From an uncultured Bacteroidales bacterium (GTDB taxonomy: Bacteria; Bacteroidota; Bacteroidia; Bacteroidales; UBA932), in assembly GCA_934717185.1 (NCBI GenBank), contig CAKUYQ010000016.1, forward strand, positions 5,040-69,039: a stretch of DNA of 64,000 nucleotides, given 5' to 3'. The stretch's first letter is position 1. Every line of letters starts with the position of its first letter. A program made the translations under genes and the position numbers. Below are positions 25,468-33,599 of the stretch, in pieces. Below the pieces are notes generated by a model. It searched no databases, was not told the DNA's origin, and worked only from the letters and a program-made list of their open reading frames with translations.

Positions 25468-27297
25468 ATGGAAAACAAAATTATCGACGCACAAGATATT
25501 GTGATCCGTTTTACCGGAGACTCCGGAGACGGAATGCAATTGACTGGAACTCTGTTTGCAGATGCATCTGCACTGTACGGGAATGAGATATCTACCTTCC
25601 CGGATTATCCAGCTGAGATTCGTGCTCCTCATGGTACTGTAGCCGGTGTATCGGGCTTCCAGGTACATGTTGGAAATGGAGAAGTTAGAACTCCTGGTGA
25701 CTATGCAGATGTGCTTGTTGCCATGAATCCCGCCGCACTTAAAGCTAACGCAAAATGGTGTAAGAAAGGTGGCACTATCATTTTGGATGAAGATTCTTTT
25801 GATGAGAAAGGTTTGGAGAAAGCAGGATTCAAGACAATGGATCCTATTGCAGAGATGAATCTTAGTGACTACCATATTGTATGGTCACCAATTACCTCTC
25901 TTACAAAGGAGAGCTTAAAGGATAGCGGGTTAGATCTTAAGGCTATCGTTAGGAGTAAAAACATGTTTACTCTTGGTATGTGCTACTTTATGTTCAGCAG
26001 ACCGCTGCATTTTACAGAGGCATACCTCGAAAAGAAATTTGCAAAGAAACCTAATCTTATAGAGCCAAACAAGAAGGTTCTCAGAGACGGTTACAATTAT
26101 GCACATAATATTCACGCTATACCTAATACTTATCGTATTGCTCCTGCAAAAGTTGCCCCCGGCAAATACAGAAGCATTAACGGTAATCAGGCTACTGCAT
26201 GGGGACTTTTGGCTGCATCCGAGAAATCGGGCAGACCTCTTTATTGTGGTTCATACCCTATTACCCCTGCAACGGTTATTCTTGAAGAGCTTGCAATTCA
26301 CAAAGAACTTGGAGCAAAGACTGTTCAGTGCGAAGATGAGATTGCCGGTATATGTACAGCCATTGGAGCTGCATACGCAGGTAACTTTGCTGTAACAACA
26401 ACATCGGGTCCCGGTCTTTCTCTAAAATCAGAGGCTATGGGCCTTGCAATGATAACAGAGTTGCCTCTTGTTATTGTAGATGTTCAGAGAAGCGGCCCTT
26501 CTACAGGTATCCCTACAAAAACAGAGCAGACAGACCTTAATCAGGCACTATACGGAAGAAACGGAGAGTGTCCCATTATGGTAATGGCTGCAAGAACACC
26601 ATCTGATTGCTTTAGGGCGGCTTTCTATGCAGGTAAATATGCTATGGAGCACATGATGCCTGTCATTCTTCTTTCGGAGGGTTTTATAGGTAACGGTTCA
26701 GAGCCTTGGAAGATCCCTTCTATGAGTGATTTCCCTGAGATCCATCCACCTATTATAGATAAGTGTGAGGGTAAGTTCAAACCATTTGAAAGAGATCCTG
26801 AGACATTGGTGCGTAAATGGGCTTTACCCGGCACTCCCGGATTGGAGCACAGAGTAGGCGGTCTTGAGAAGGATGAGAACGGTGCGGTTTCATCTGATCC
26901 TATAGTTCACGACAGAATGGTTAACGCCAGAGCAGAGAAGATTGCGAGAGTTGCCAACTGCATTCCACCTCTTGAGGTTGTTGGAAAACAGGAGGGCGAT
27001 GTTCTTATCGTTGGCTGGGGCGGTACATACGGACACTTGTACACAGCAACTAAGGAACTTTTAGACGAGGGGGCAAGTGTAGGTTTTGCACATTTCGATT
27101 ACATTAATCCTCTTCCTAAGAATACTGTTGAGGTATTCTCAAAATTCAAGAAGATTATTGTATGCGAGCTTAACTCAGGCCAGTTCGTTAACTACCTAAG
27201 GGCAAAAGCTCCTCAGTTCAAATATGAGCAGGTTAATAAAGTACAGGGCCAGCCTTTCATAGTTAAGGAGATAATTGAGGCCGTTAAAGCATTATAA
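25468..27297 (+). CDS. korA: 2-oxoacid:ferredoxin oxidoreductase, fused gamma-alpha subunit (KorA)
   Basis: With KorB it converts a 2-oxoacid, most likely 2-oxoglutarate, to the acyl-CoA, CO2 and reduced ferredoxin. The 609-residue chain is a fusion: the gamma domain (about 1-190) opens DIVIRFTGDSGDGMQLTGTL, and the alpha domain (about 215-605) contains GSYPITPATVILEELAIHKE and the TSGPGLSLKSEAMGLA loop. No ferredoxin domain is attached. This two-gene layout is typical of KorAB. Neighbouring gdhA supplies 2-oxoglutarate, supporting that substrate, though related keto-acid enzymes look similar. Confidence 0.9.
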   Translation: MENKIIDAQDIVIRFTGDSGDGMQLTGTLFADASALYGNEISTFPDYPAEIRAPHGTVAGVSGFQVHVGNGEVRTPGDYADVLVAMNPAALKANAKWCKKGGTIILDEDSFDEKGLEKAGFKTMDPIAEMNLSDYHIVWSPITSLTKESLKDSGLDLKAIVRSKNMFTLGMCYFMFSRPLHFTEAYLEKKFAKKPNLIEPNKKVLRDGYNYAHNIHAIPNTYRIAPAKVAPGKYRSINGNQATAWGLLAASEKSGRPLYCGSYPITPATVILEELAIHKELGAKTVQCEDEIAGICTAIGAAYAGNFAVTTTSGPGLSLKSEAMGLAMITELPLVIVDVQRSGPSTGIPTKTEQTDLNQALYGRNGECPIMVMAARTPSDCFRAAFYAGKYAMEHMMPVILLSEGFIGNGSEPWKIPSMSDFPEIHPPIIDKCEGKFKPFERDPETLVRKWALPGTPGLEHRVGGLEKDENGAVSSDPIVHDRMVNARAEKIARVANCIPPLEVVGKQEGDVLIVGWGGTYGHLYTATKELLDEGASVGFAHFDYINPLPKNTVEVFSKFKKIIVCELNSGQFVNYLRAKAPQFKYEQVNKVQGQPFIVKEIIEAVKAL

Positions 27298-27315
27298 TCA
27301 ATAAAAATCACTGCA

Positions 27316-28332
27316 ATGAAATATACATCACAAGATTTTAAAAGCGATCAGGAAGTAAAATGGTGTCCCGGATGCGGTGACCATGCCGTACATGCATCTG
27401 TTTTGAGGGCTATGCCTGAGGTTTGTGAGGCATTGGGCTATACAAAAGAGAGATTTGTGTTTGTTTCCGGTATTGGTTGTTCATCGAGGTTCCCATACTA
27501 TATGAATACATACGGATTCCATGGTATTCATGGTAGAGCTACAGCACTCTCTACAGGTATGAAGGTTGCAAATCCAACCTTGTCTATATGGCAGATGACA
27601 GGTGACGGCGATGCCTTGGCTATTGGCGGTAACCATTTCATACATGCAATAAGAAGAAACATAGATATCAACATTATATTGTTCAACAACAGGATTTACG
27701 GTCTTACAAAAGGACAGTATTCACCTACATCAAAACTTGGTTTGGTTACAAAGACGTCTCCTTACGGAACAGTTGAGTATCCTTTCAATCCCGGGGCGTT
27801 GGTACTTGGTGCAAGAGGTACTTTCTTTGCCCGCAGTTTGGATTCTGAGCTTAAGTTGAATCAGGAGATAATGGTTGCTGCTGCCAAACACGATGGTACA
27901 TCTGTTATGGAGATGCTCGTAAACTGCGTTATCTTTAACGATGGAACACACCTTGAGTTCTCTGAAAAATCTGTAAGGGCAGACAGAACTATTGTCTTGA
28001 GACATGGCGAGCCAATGATCTTTGGCGCCAACAGAGACAAAGGACTTATCCTTGAGAACATGAAACTTAAGGTTGTGAAGATTGGTGAGAACGGCATAAC
28101 AGAGAAGGATATCCTTGTTCATGACGCGCATACAGACAATATTGGTCTTCACAGCATGCTTGTTGATATGAAGTATCCTGATTACCCTGTTGCTCTTGGC
28201 GTTATAAGGGATGTTAAGGATATGACATACGATGACAGGGTAAGAGATCAGGTTGCCGAGGTTAAGGAGAAGGCAAAAATCAAATGTGTTGATGACCTTC
28301 TTAATTCCGGTGCTACCTGGACTGTAGAATAG
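27316..28332 (+). CDS. korB: 2-oxoacid:ferredoxin oxidoreductase beta subunit (KorB)
   Basis: TPP-binding catalytic subunit, 338 residues. WCPGCGDHAV near the N terminus carries two of the cysteines that bind the 4Fe-4S cluster, and GIGCSSRFPYYMNTYGFHGI and GDGDALAIGGNHFIHAIRRN form the TPP/Mg site. NNRIYGLTKGQYSPTS is a further family signature. It lies 18 bp after korA, so the two are co-transcribed and co-translated. The electron acceptor is presumably ferredoxin. Confidence 0.93.
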   Translation: MKYTSQDFKSDQEVKWCPGCGDHAVHASVLRAMPEVCEALGYTKERFVFVSGIGCSSRFPYYMNTYGFHGIHGRATALSTGMKVANPTLSIWQMTGDGDALAIGGNHFIHAIRRNIDINIILFNNRIYGLTKGQYSPTSKLGLVTKTSPYGTVEYPFNPGALVLGARGTFFARSLDSELKLNQEIMVAAAKHDGTSVMEMLVNCVIFNDGTHLEFSEKSVRADRTIVLRHGEPMIFGANRDKGLILENMKLKVVKIGENGITEKDILVHDAHTDNIGLHSMLVDMKYPDYPVALGVIRDVKDMTYDDRVRDQVAEVKEKAKIKCVDDLLNSGATWTVE

Positions 28333-28417
28333 TTGTTGGGAAGAAAAATTTAATGATAAGAGAGATTAGTAGAGATAAACTCTAATTTTATAAACACTAA
28401 ATAACATTTATATCAGT

Positions 28418-29758
28418 ATGAAAACATCTGAGATAATGGCTAACCTTAAAAGGAAATATGGCCATGAGCCTGAGTACCTTCAGGCAGTTCAGGAGGTTTT
28501 GGAGTCTATAGAAGAGACCTATAACCAGCATCCTGAGTTTGAGAAAGCTAAAATTGTAGAGAGAATTGTTGAACCAGACAGAATCTTTACTTTCCGTGTT
28601 ACATGGATTGACGATAAAGGTGAGATCCAGACTAACTTGGGTTACAGAGTTCAGTTTAACGCAGCTATCGGCCCATACAAAGGCGGTCTTCGTTTCCACA
28701 AAGCTGTTACACCTTCTATGCTTAAATTCTTGGGCTTTGAGCAGACTTTCAAAAACGCTCTTACTACTCTTCCTATGGGTGGTGGTAAAGGTGGTTCGGA
28801 TTTCGATCCTGTTGGAAAATCTAACGCCGAGATTATGCGTTTCTGCCAGGCTTTCATGTTAGAGTTGTGGCACAACATTGGTCCTGATCAGGATGTTCCT
28901 GCAGGTGATGTTGGAGTTGGCGGAAGAGAGATTGGTTTCTTGTTTGGTATGTACACCAAACTTGCTCGCCAGTACAATACAGGTGTTCTTACCGGTAAAG
29001 GTCTTAACTGGGGTGGTTCTAAGATCCGTCCTGAGGCTACAGGTTTCGGCGCTCTATACTTCACTCAGCACCTTCTTCACAAAGCTGGTAAGGATGTTAA
29101 AGATAAAACTATCGCTATTTCAGGTTTTGGTAACGTTGCATGGGGTGCTGCTACAAAAGCAACTCAGTTAGGTGCTAAGGTTATCGCTATCTCAGGTCCT
29201 GATGGCGTTTGCCATATTCCTGCAGGTTTGACTCCTGATATGATAGACTATATGCTGGAGCTTAGAGCTTCTAACAAGAACATCGTTTCTCCTATGGCAG
29301 AGAAGTTCCAGGGCGTTACATTCACTCCTGGTAAGAAGGCTTGGAGCATTAAGTGTGACATAGCTCTTCCTTGCGCATTCCAGAACGAGCTTAACGGTGA
29401 CGATGCTAAAGAGCTTCTTGCAAACGGTACATGGTGCTGCTGCGAGGTTTCTAACATGGGTTGTACTCCTGAGGCTATCAAAGCATTCCAGGATGCAAGA
29501 ATCTTGTTTGCTCCGGGTAAGGCTGTAAACGCAGGTGGTGTTGCTACATCGGGTCTTGAGATGACTCAGAACGCTATGCATATCAGCTGGTCTGCAGAAG
29601 AGGTTGACAAGAAACTTCACGAGATTATGCAGAATATCCACGAGGCTTGCGTTAAATTTGGTACTGAGCCAGACGGTTATATCAACTATGTTAAAGGTGC
29701 AAACATTGCAGGCTTTATGAAGGTTGCTAATGCTATGCTTGAGCAGGGTATTATCTAA
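28418..29758 (+). CDS. gdhA: Glutamate dehydrogenase GdhA (hexameric, NADP-type)
   Basis: Interconverts glutamate and 2-oxoglutarate plus ammonia. The 446-residue protein is the small hexameric class: NAAIGPYKGGLRFHKAVTPS and LPMGGGKGGSDFDPVGKSNA include the substrate lysines, DVPAGDVGVGGREIGFLFGM is the family signature, and the Rossmann part starts TIAISGFGNVAWGAATKA. NADP preference is inferred from similarity to NADP-specific enzymes. It is 85 bp after korB with its own good terminator. Codon use is highly regular, suggesting strong expression (impression only). Confidence 0.96.
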   Translation: MKTSEIMANLKRKYGHEPEYLQAVQEVLESIEETYNQHPEFEKAKIVERIVEPDRIFTFRVTWIDDKGEIQTNLGYRVQFNAAIGPYKGGLRFHKAVTPSMLKFLGFEQTFKNALTTLPMGGGKGGSDFDPVGKSNAEIMRFCQAFMLELWHNIGPDQDVPAGDVGVGGREIGFLFGMYTKLARQYNTGVLTGKGLNWGGSKIRPEATGFGALYFTQHLLHKAGKDVKDKTIAISGFGNVAWGAATKATQLGAKVIAISGPDGVCHIPAGLTPDMIDYMLELRASNKNIVSPMAEKFQGVTFTPGKKAWSIKCDIALPCAFQNELNGDDAKELLANGTWCCCEVSNMGCTPEAIKAFQDARILFAPGKAVNAGGVATSGLEMTQNAMHISWSAEEVDKKLHEIMQNIHEACVKFGTEPDGYINYVKGANIAGFMKVANAMLEQGII

Positions 29759-29785
29759 TCGGTGAATAGTCGATTATTTTATATG

Positions 29786-29816
29786 GGGGCGGTCTTTAAT
29801 GACTGCCTCTTTTTTT
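29786..29816 (+). terminator. Intrinsic terminator of gdhA
   Basis: A 9-bp stem (29786..29794 with 29801..29809, two G-T pairs) with a 6-nt loop is followed by seven Ts. Confidence 0.85.
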
Positions 29817-29933
29817 GTATTTATTTGTAGTTTTTTCTGCAAAATCTAAACAAAAAGTTAGATGAGTAGATTAAATATTGTGAATTTATTATAAAAACAT
29901 ACCGAATTTTATCTTTTTTTTACATAAGAATGC

Positions 29934-29961
29934 TTGTTTTGTAATTTTTTTATTATATTTG
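29934..29961 (+). promoter_or_regulatory. Promoter driving the susC2 upstream region / candidate RNA
   Basis: TTG at 29934..29936, 17-bp spacer, TATATTTG at 29954..29961. Transcription should start near 29968, just at the 5' side of the candidate structured RNA and 480 nt before susC2. Confidence 0.65.
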
Positions 29962-29965
29962 TAAG

Positions 29966-30060
29966 CCCGCTTGTTCCGAGGTTTCAATTATAAATCTGTT
30001 AGGATTACTGTTTGATAGGCAGTTGGTGGGTGAAACCAAGGAATAGGGAGGAAAGAACAC
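29966..30060 (+). ncRNA. Candidate structured RNA, family not recognised
   Basis: Directly after a good promoter, distal segments pair into a long rod: 29970..29977 with 30040..30047 (8 bp, two G-U pairs), an internal loop, and 29980..29986 (GGTTTCA) with 30031..30037 (TGAAACC). Inside, ACTG (30007..30010) pairs with CAGT (30020..30023), leaving a large asymmetric bubble. The closing-stem, bubble, apical-stem shape recalls 6S-like RNAs, but the length (about 95 nt) is short and no signature sequence was found. It may be a free sRNA ending at the AT-rich hairpin 30080..30094 or a long susC2 leader. Confidence 0.4.
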
Positions 30061-30100
30061 AGTTATTATTAGTCAAATCTTAACATAATGTTAACTTTAT

Positions 30101-30135
30101 TTTACTAAATGAACACTTTCGGCACGTTTAGTAAA
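30101..30135. repeat. Inverted repeat TTTACTAAATG / CGTTTAGTAAA
   Basis: Arms at 30101..30111 and 30125..30135 (9 perfect pairs, then one G-T and one G-C) surround 13 bp. There is no T-run after it, so it is not a normal terminator; an operator or RNA hairpin is possible. Confidence 0.6.
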
Positions 30136-30329
30136 TATTAGATGATAAACAAATTTGTGAAGAATTGATTATCTATTTTAACTGTTTTAAAAACTTTTTT
30201 TACCATTATTGGTTGTGAATACATTTAATTATTACGCGTAAAAGCCCCATAATGGTTGTTGACAAATTTTTTTATTGATTATTATTTTACAATTTTGTAG
30301 ACGAGAAAGAGAATAAAAAACATTAATGC

Positions 30330-30380
30330 GGATAGTTTTTCTCTAATGTGCACCATAAAGGATTGCGGTTATGGTGTTGC
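30330..30380 (+). repeat. 51-bp element, copy B (upstream of susC2)
   Basis: Perfect inverted copy of 25243..25293. It keeps the same orientation relative to its susC gene. Its end (GTTGC) supplies TTG at 30377..30379, 17 bp before TATAATTG (30397..30404), a possible weak promoter. The susC2 start is 68 bp downstream. Confidence 0.97.
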
Positions 30381-30447
30381 AGAGGGGAGCAGACTATATA
30401 ATTGAATCCATTTTTATTAACTTATTATTAACTAATTAAAGTAACTG

Positions 30448-33400
30448 ATGAAAAACATGCGACTATTGCTTACAGGGCTGTTGTGTTTTATAGCTGTGGG
30501 ATTTGCATCTGCACAGAATATAAACGTTACAGGTACTGTTAAGGATGCGACCAACGGCGAGCCGGTTGGTTTCGCGTATGTGCAGATTAAAGGCACTACA
30601 ACGGGAACTTCCACAAATGACGATGGAACATTCTCAATTAAGGCCCCAAAAGACGGAGTCCTTATCTTCTCTTTTGTTGGCTACAAGACCACAGAAGTTG
30701 AGGTTAAAGGAAGAACTCACATAGACGTTCTAATGGAGAGTGATGCCCTTGAGCTTGACGAGACCCTTGTTGTAGCCTATGGTACACAGAAAAAATCATC
30801 ATTCGTAGGATCTGCTACCCAATTGAAGGGTGAGTCTTTAAAGAAGATGCAGACATCAAACGTTTCCAAAGCACTTGAGGGTGCTGTAGCAGGTCTGCAG
30901 ACTTCAAGTTCTTCCGGAACTCCCGGTTCGGGCGCAAGCATACAGATCCGTGGATTTGGCTCTGTAAGTGCTTCGAGAGATCCTCTTATTGTAGTGGACG
31001 GTACCCCTTATGAGGGCGGTTTGAACTCTATTCCGCCTCAGGATATTGAGTCTATTACAGTTCTTAAGGATGCTGCTGCAAACTCTATGTACGGTGCCCG
31101 TGGTTCTAATGGTGTTATCATGATCACAACCAAGAGAGGTGTAGAGGGTAAAGTTACCATCAACTTTGATGCTAAGGTTGGTGTTAACTCAAGAGCTGTG
31201 CCTGCTTACGATGTAATCAGCAATCCGGGCCAGTACTATGAGATGGCTTGGGAGGCAATGAGAAACTCTGTTTATTATGCAGGTACAATAGCAGATCTTG
31301 CAGAGGCAGGCAGATACGCTTCAGCTAATCTCATAAATGGTGACGGTGGCTTAGGCCCATATAACATCTATAAGAATGTTGCAGATGATGCCATTATAGA
31401 CCCAACAACCGGCAAACTCAATCCAAATGCCACAACCCGTAAATGGAATGACGACTGGAACAAAGATGTATTCCGTAACGGTTTACGTCAGGAGTACAGT
31501 TTGTCTGTATCAGGTGGTTCAGACAAGACTCAAGGGTATATGTCTGTTTCTTACCTCGATGATGAGGGATATGTTCCAAAATCTGGTTTCAAGCGTATAG
31601 CTGTTAGAACCAAGTTGGATCAGACTGTTACAAGCTTCATTAAGGCTGGTATCAACCTTGCATACTCAAACACAGATCAGAATAGATATAATGACAATGA
31701 GAGTAACAACTACTCAAATATGTTCATGTTCACTCAGAATATAGCTCCTATCTATCCTATCTACCTTTATGATGAAAACGGTGTACGTCAGTACAATGCA
31801 AAGGGTGAGACCCTATACGATTGGGGTGAGACAGGCCGTGCATACGCACCTACCAGCAACCCTTACGGACAGGCTCTTACATCAAAGGCAAAGGATATTT
31901 CAGATAACGTGTCAACAAGAGGTTATGTGAATGTTAACATATTAAAGGATTTAGTATTCACTGCAAATGTTGCGTACGATGTATTCAACACAAAGAGAGA
32001 TTACTATACAACTCCAAACGGTGGTGATGCAAAGAATGTTGGCGGACGTGGTGAACAGTATGGTGAGAGATATACAGCTCTTAATGCCAACCAACTTTTG
32101 ACATGGTCTCCTTCATTTGGTGAGCACAATCTTAATGTACTTGTCGGTCACGAGACAAAATCAGACGACAGCTATGTCCTTTACGGTCACATGACAAACT
32201 TTGTAAACCCAACTGTAAGTGACTTTGCTAATGCAACAGTTTATCAGGATCTGTCATCTTATAGAAGCGATTACTTCCTCGAGGGTGTATTCGGTAGAGT
32301 AGAGTATAACTATGCAAACAAATACTACTTTACAGCATCATACCGTACAGATGGTTCATCTCGTTTTGCAAAAGATAAACGTTGGGGTAGCTTCTGGGCT
32401 GTTGGTGCATCTTGGAATGCAAAGGCCGAGAACTTCTTAAAGGATGTAGATTGGGTTGAACTTCTAAAGGTTAAGGCAAGTTACGGTACTCAAGGTAACG
32501 ATAATATTGGTTACACCAAAGTATATGAGAATCTATACAGAGTAGACAGGGTAGACGGTAGTGCTTCACTAACGCAGACTTTCCGTGCAGCTCCGGATGT
32601 AACTTGGGAGAAATCAAACAACTTTAACGTTGGTATTGAGACAAGATTGTTCAACAGATTGTCTGTTAACGTTGAGTACTTCGTTAAAGAGACAAAGGAT
32701 ATGATCTATGCACAGCCTCTTGCTCCATCACAGGGTACTCCTGCTTCACAGCTTGTGAATGATATGGATATGAAGAATAGCGGTATTGAGTTTGAGATTA
32801 GCGCAGATCTGTTTAGAACAAAAGATTTCTCATGGAATATCTCATTGAACGGAACTCATTACAAGAACAAGATTACAAAACTTCCTTCGGATTATCCTGC
32901 AGAGGGTAAGCAGTATGGCGCATTCTGGCGTGAAAAAGGCGGTTCACTGTTCAACTACTATATGTATGAGTGGGCCGGCGTAGACCAGACTAACGGTCTT
33001 CCTCAGTACTACAAATATGATGATAACGGAGAGCGCTCTATTGTTAATACTACATCTGAGGCAACTTACCGCAAAACAGGCAAATCACCTATTCCTGATC
33101 TTTATGGTGGTATTGCTACAACATTTACATTCAAAGGCTTTGATTTGAGTGCAAACTTTGCATACCAGATTGGCGGCTATACAATAGACTATGCATATCA
33201 GGGTTTGATGTCTGCAGGTAGTTCAGGTACCAACTGGCATAAGGATATCCTAAACAGATGGACATCTGACAACACCAACACAGGTACTCCTCGTGTTCAG
33301 ATGAACTATCAGGAGGCAAATGCTACTTCAACAAGATGGCTTACAAAATCATCTTACTTTAGCATAAGGAACCTTACTTTGGGCTACACAATTCCTCGCA

Positions 33401-33588
33401 GCATTACAAGCAAGATAGGCTTGTCTAATTTGAGAGTATATGTAACAGCAGATAATCTGTTCTATACATCTGCCAGAAAGGGTCTGGATGTACGTAGATC
33501 GTTCGAAGGTGGTGCAGGTTCAGATGATGTTAATTTCACCTATTCAGCTCTTCGTACAATTTCCGGAGGATTGTCTATAACACTATAA
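30448..33588 (+). CDS. SusC/RagA TonB-dependent outer-membrane transporter, pair 2
   Basis: A 1046-residue TonB-dependent importer. After the signal peptide ending in SAQ there is the carboxypeptidase-regulatory-like domain (INVTGTVKDATNGEPVGFAY), then ELDETLVVAYGTQKKSSFVG, a plug with DPLIVVDGTPYEGGLNSIPP and LKDAAANSMYGARGSNGVIM, and a long barrel ending in SGGLSITL. It is only distantly similar to susC1 and belongs to a different SusC subfamily. susD2 follows 11 bp later. The 690-bp upstream region suggests regulated expression. Confidence 0.96.
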   Translation: MKNMRLLLTGLLCFIAVGFASAQNINVTGTVKDATNGEPVGFAYVQIKGTTTGTSTNDDGTFSIKAPKDGVLIFSFVGYKTTEVEVKGRTHIDVLMESDALELDETLVVAYGTQKKSSFVGSATQLKGESLKKMQTSNVSKALEGAVAGLQTSSSSGTPGSGASIQIRGFGSVSASRDPLIVVDGTPYEGGLNSIPPQDIESITVLKDAAANSMYGARGSNGVIMITTKRGVEGKVTINFDAKVGVNSRAVPAYDVISNPGQYYEMAWEAMRNSVYYAGTIADLAEAGRYASANLINGDGGLGPYNIYKNVADDAIIDPTTGKLNPNATTRKWNDDWNKDVFRNGLRQEYSLSVSGGSDKTQGYMSVSYLDDEGYVPKSGFKRIAVRTKLDQTVTSFIKAGINLAYSNTDQNRYNDNESNNYSNMFMFTQNIAPIYPIYLYDENGVRQYNAKGETLYDWGETGRAYAPTSNPYGQALTSKAKDISDNVSTRGYVNVNILKDLVFTANVAYDVFNTKRDYYTTPNGGDAKNVGGRGEQYGERYTALNANQLLTWSPSFGEHNLNVLVGHETKSDDSYVLYGHMTNFVNPTVSDFANATVYQDLSSYRSDYFLEGVFGRVEYNYANKYYFTASYRTDGSSRFAKDKRWGSFWAVGASWNAKAENFLKDVDWVELLKVKASYGTQGNDNIGYTKVYENLYRVDRVDGSASLTQTFRAAPDVTWEKSNNFNVGIETRLFNRLSVNVEYFVKETKDMIYAQPLAPSQGTPASQLVNDMDMKNSGIEFEISADLFRTKDFSWNISLNGTHYKNKITKLPSDYPAEGKQYGAFWREKGGSLFNYYMYEWAGVDQTNGLPQYYKYDDNGERSIVNTTSEATYRKTGKSPIPDLYGGIATTFTFKGFDLSANFAYQIGGYTIDYAYQGLMSAGSSGTNWHKDILNRWTSDNTNTGTPRVQMNYQEANATSTRWLTKSSYFSIRNLTLGYTIPRSITSKIGLSNLRVYVTADNLFYTSARKGLDVRRSFEGGAGSDDVNFTYSALRTISGGLSITL

Positions 33589-33599
33589 TTTTAAATGAG

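Larger units (their letters stand above)
29759..30447. other. 689-bp intergenic region gdhA / susC2
   Basis: No protein gene is supported. It contains the gdhA terminator, a promoter at 29934..29961, a candidate structured RNA (29966..30060), an AT-rich TTAAC-ATAAT-GTTAA hairpin (30080..30094) followed by Ts, an 11-bp inverted repeat (30101..30135), the 51-bp element copy B (30330..30380), and a near-consensus -7 TATAATTG at 30397..30404 with TTG at 30377..30379 inside the element. It is by far the longest non-coding stretch in the window. Confidence 0.8.

Noticed and set aside
30040..30056. GGGAGGAAAG-like segment resembling the 5' core of RNase P RNA
   Set aside because: The following bases do not continue with the conserved TCCGGGC, and the other P RNA core segments are absent nearby.
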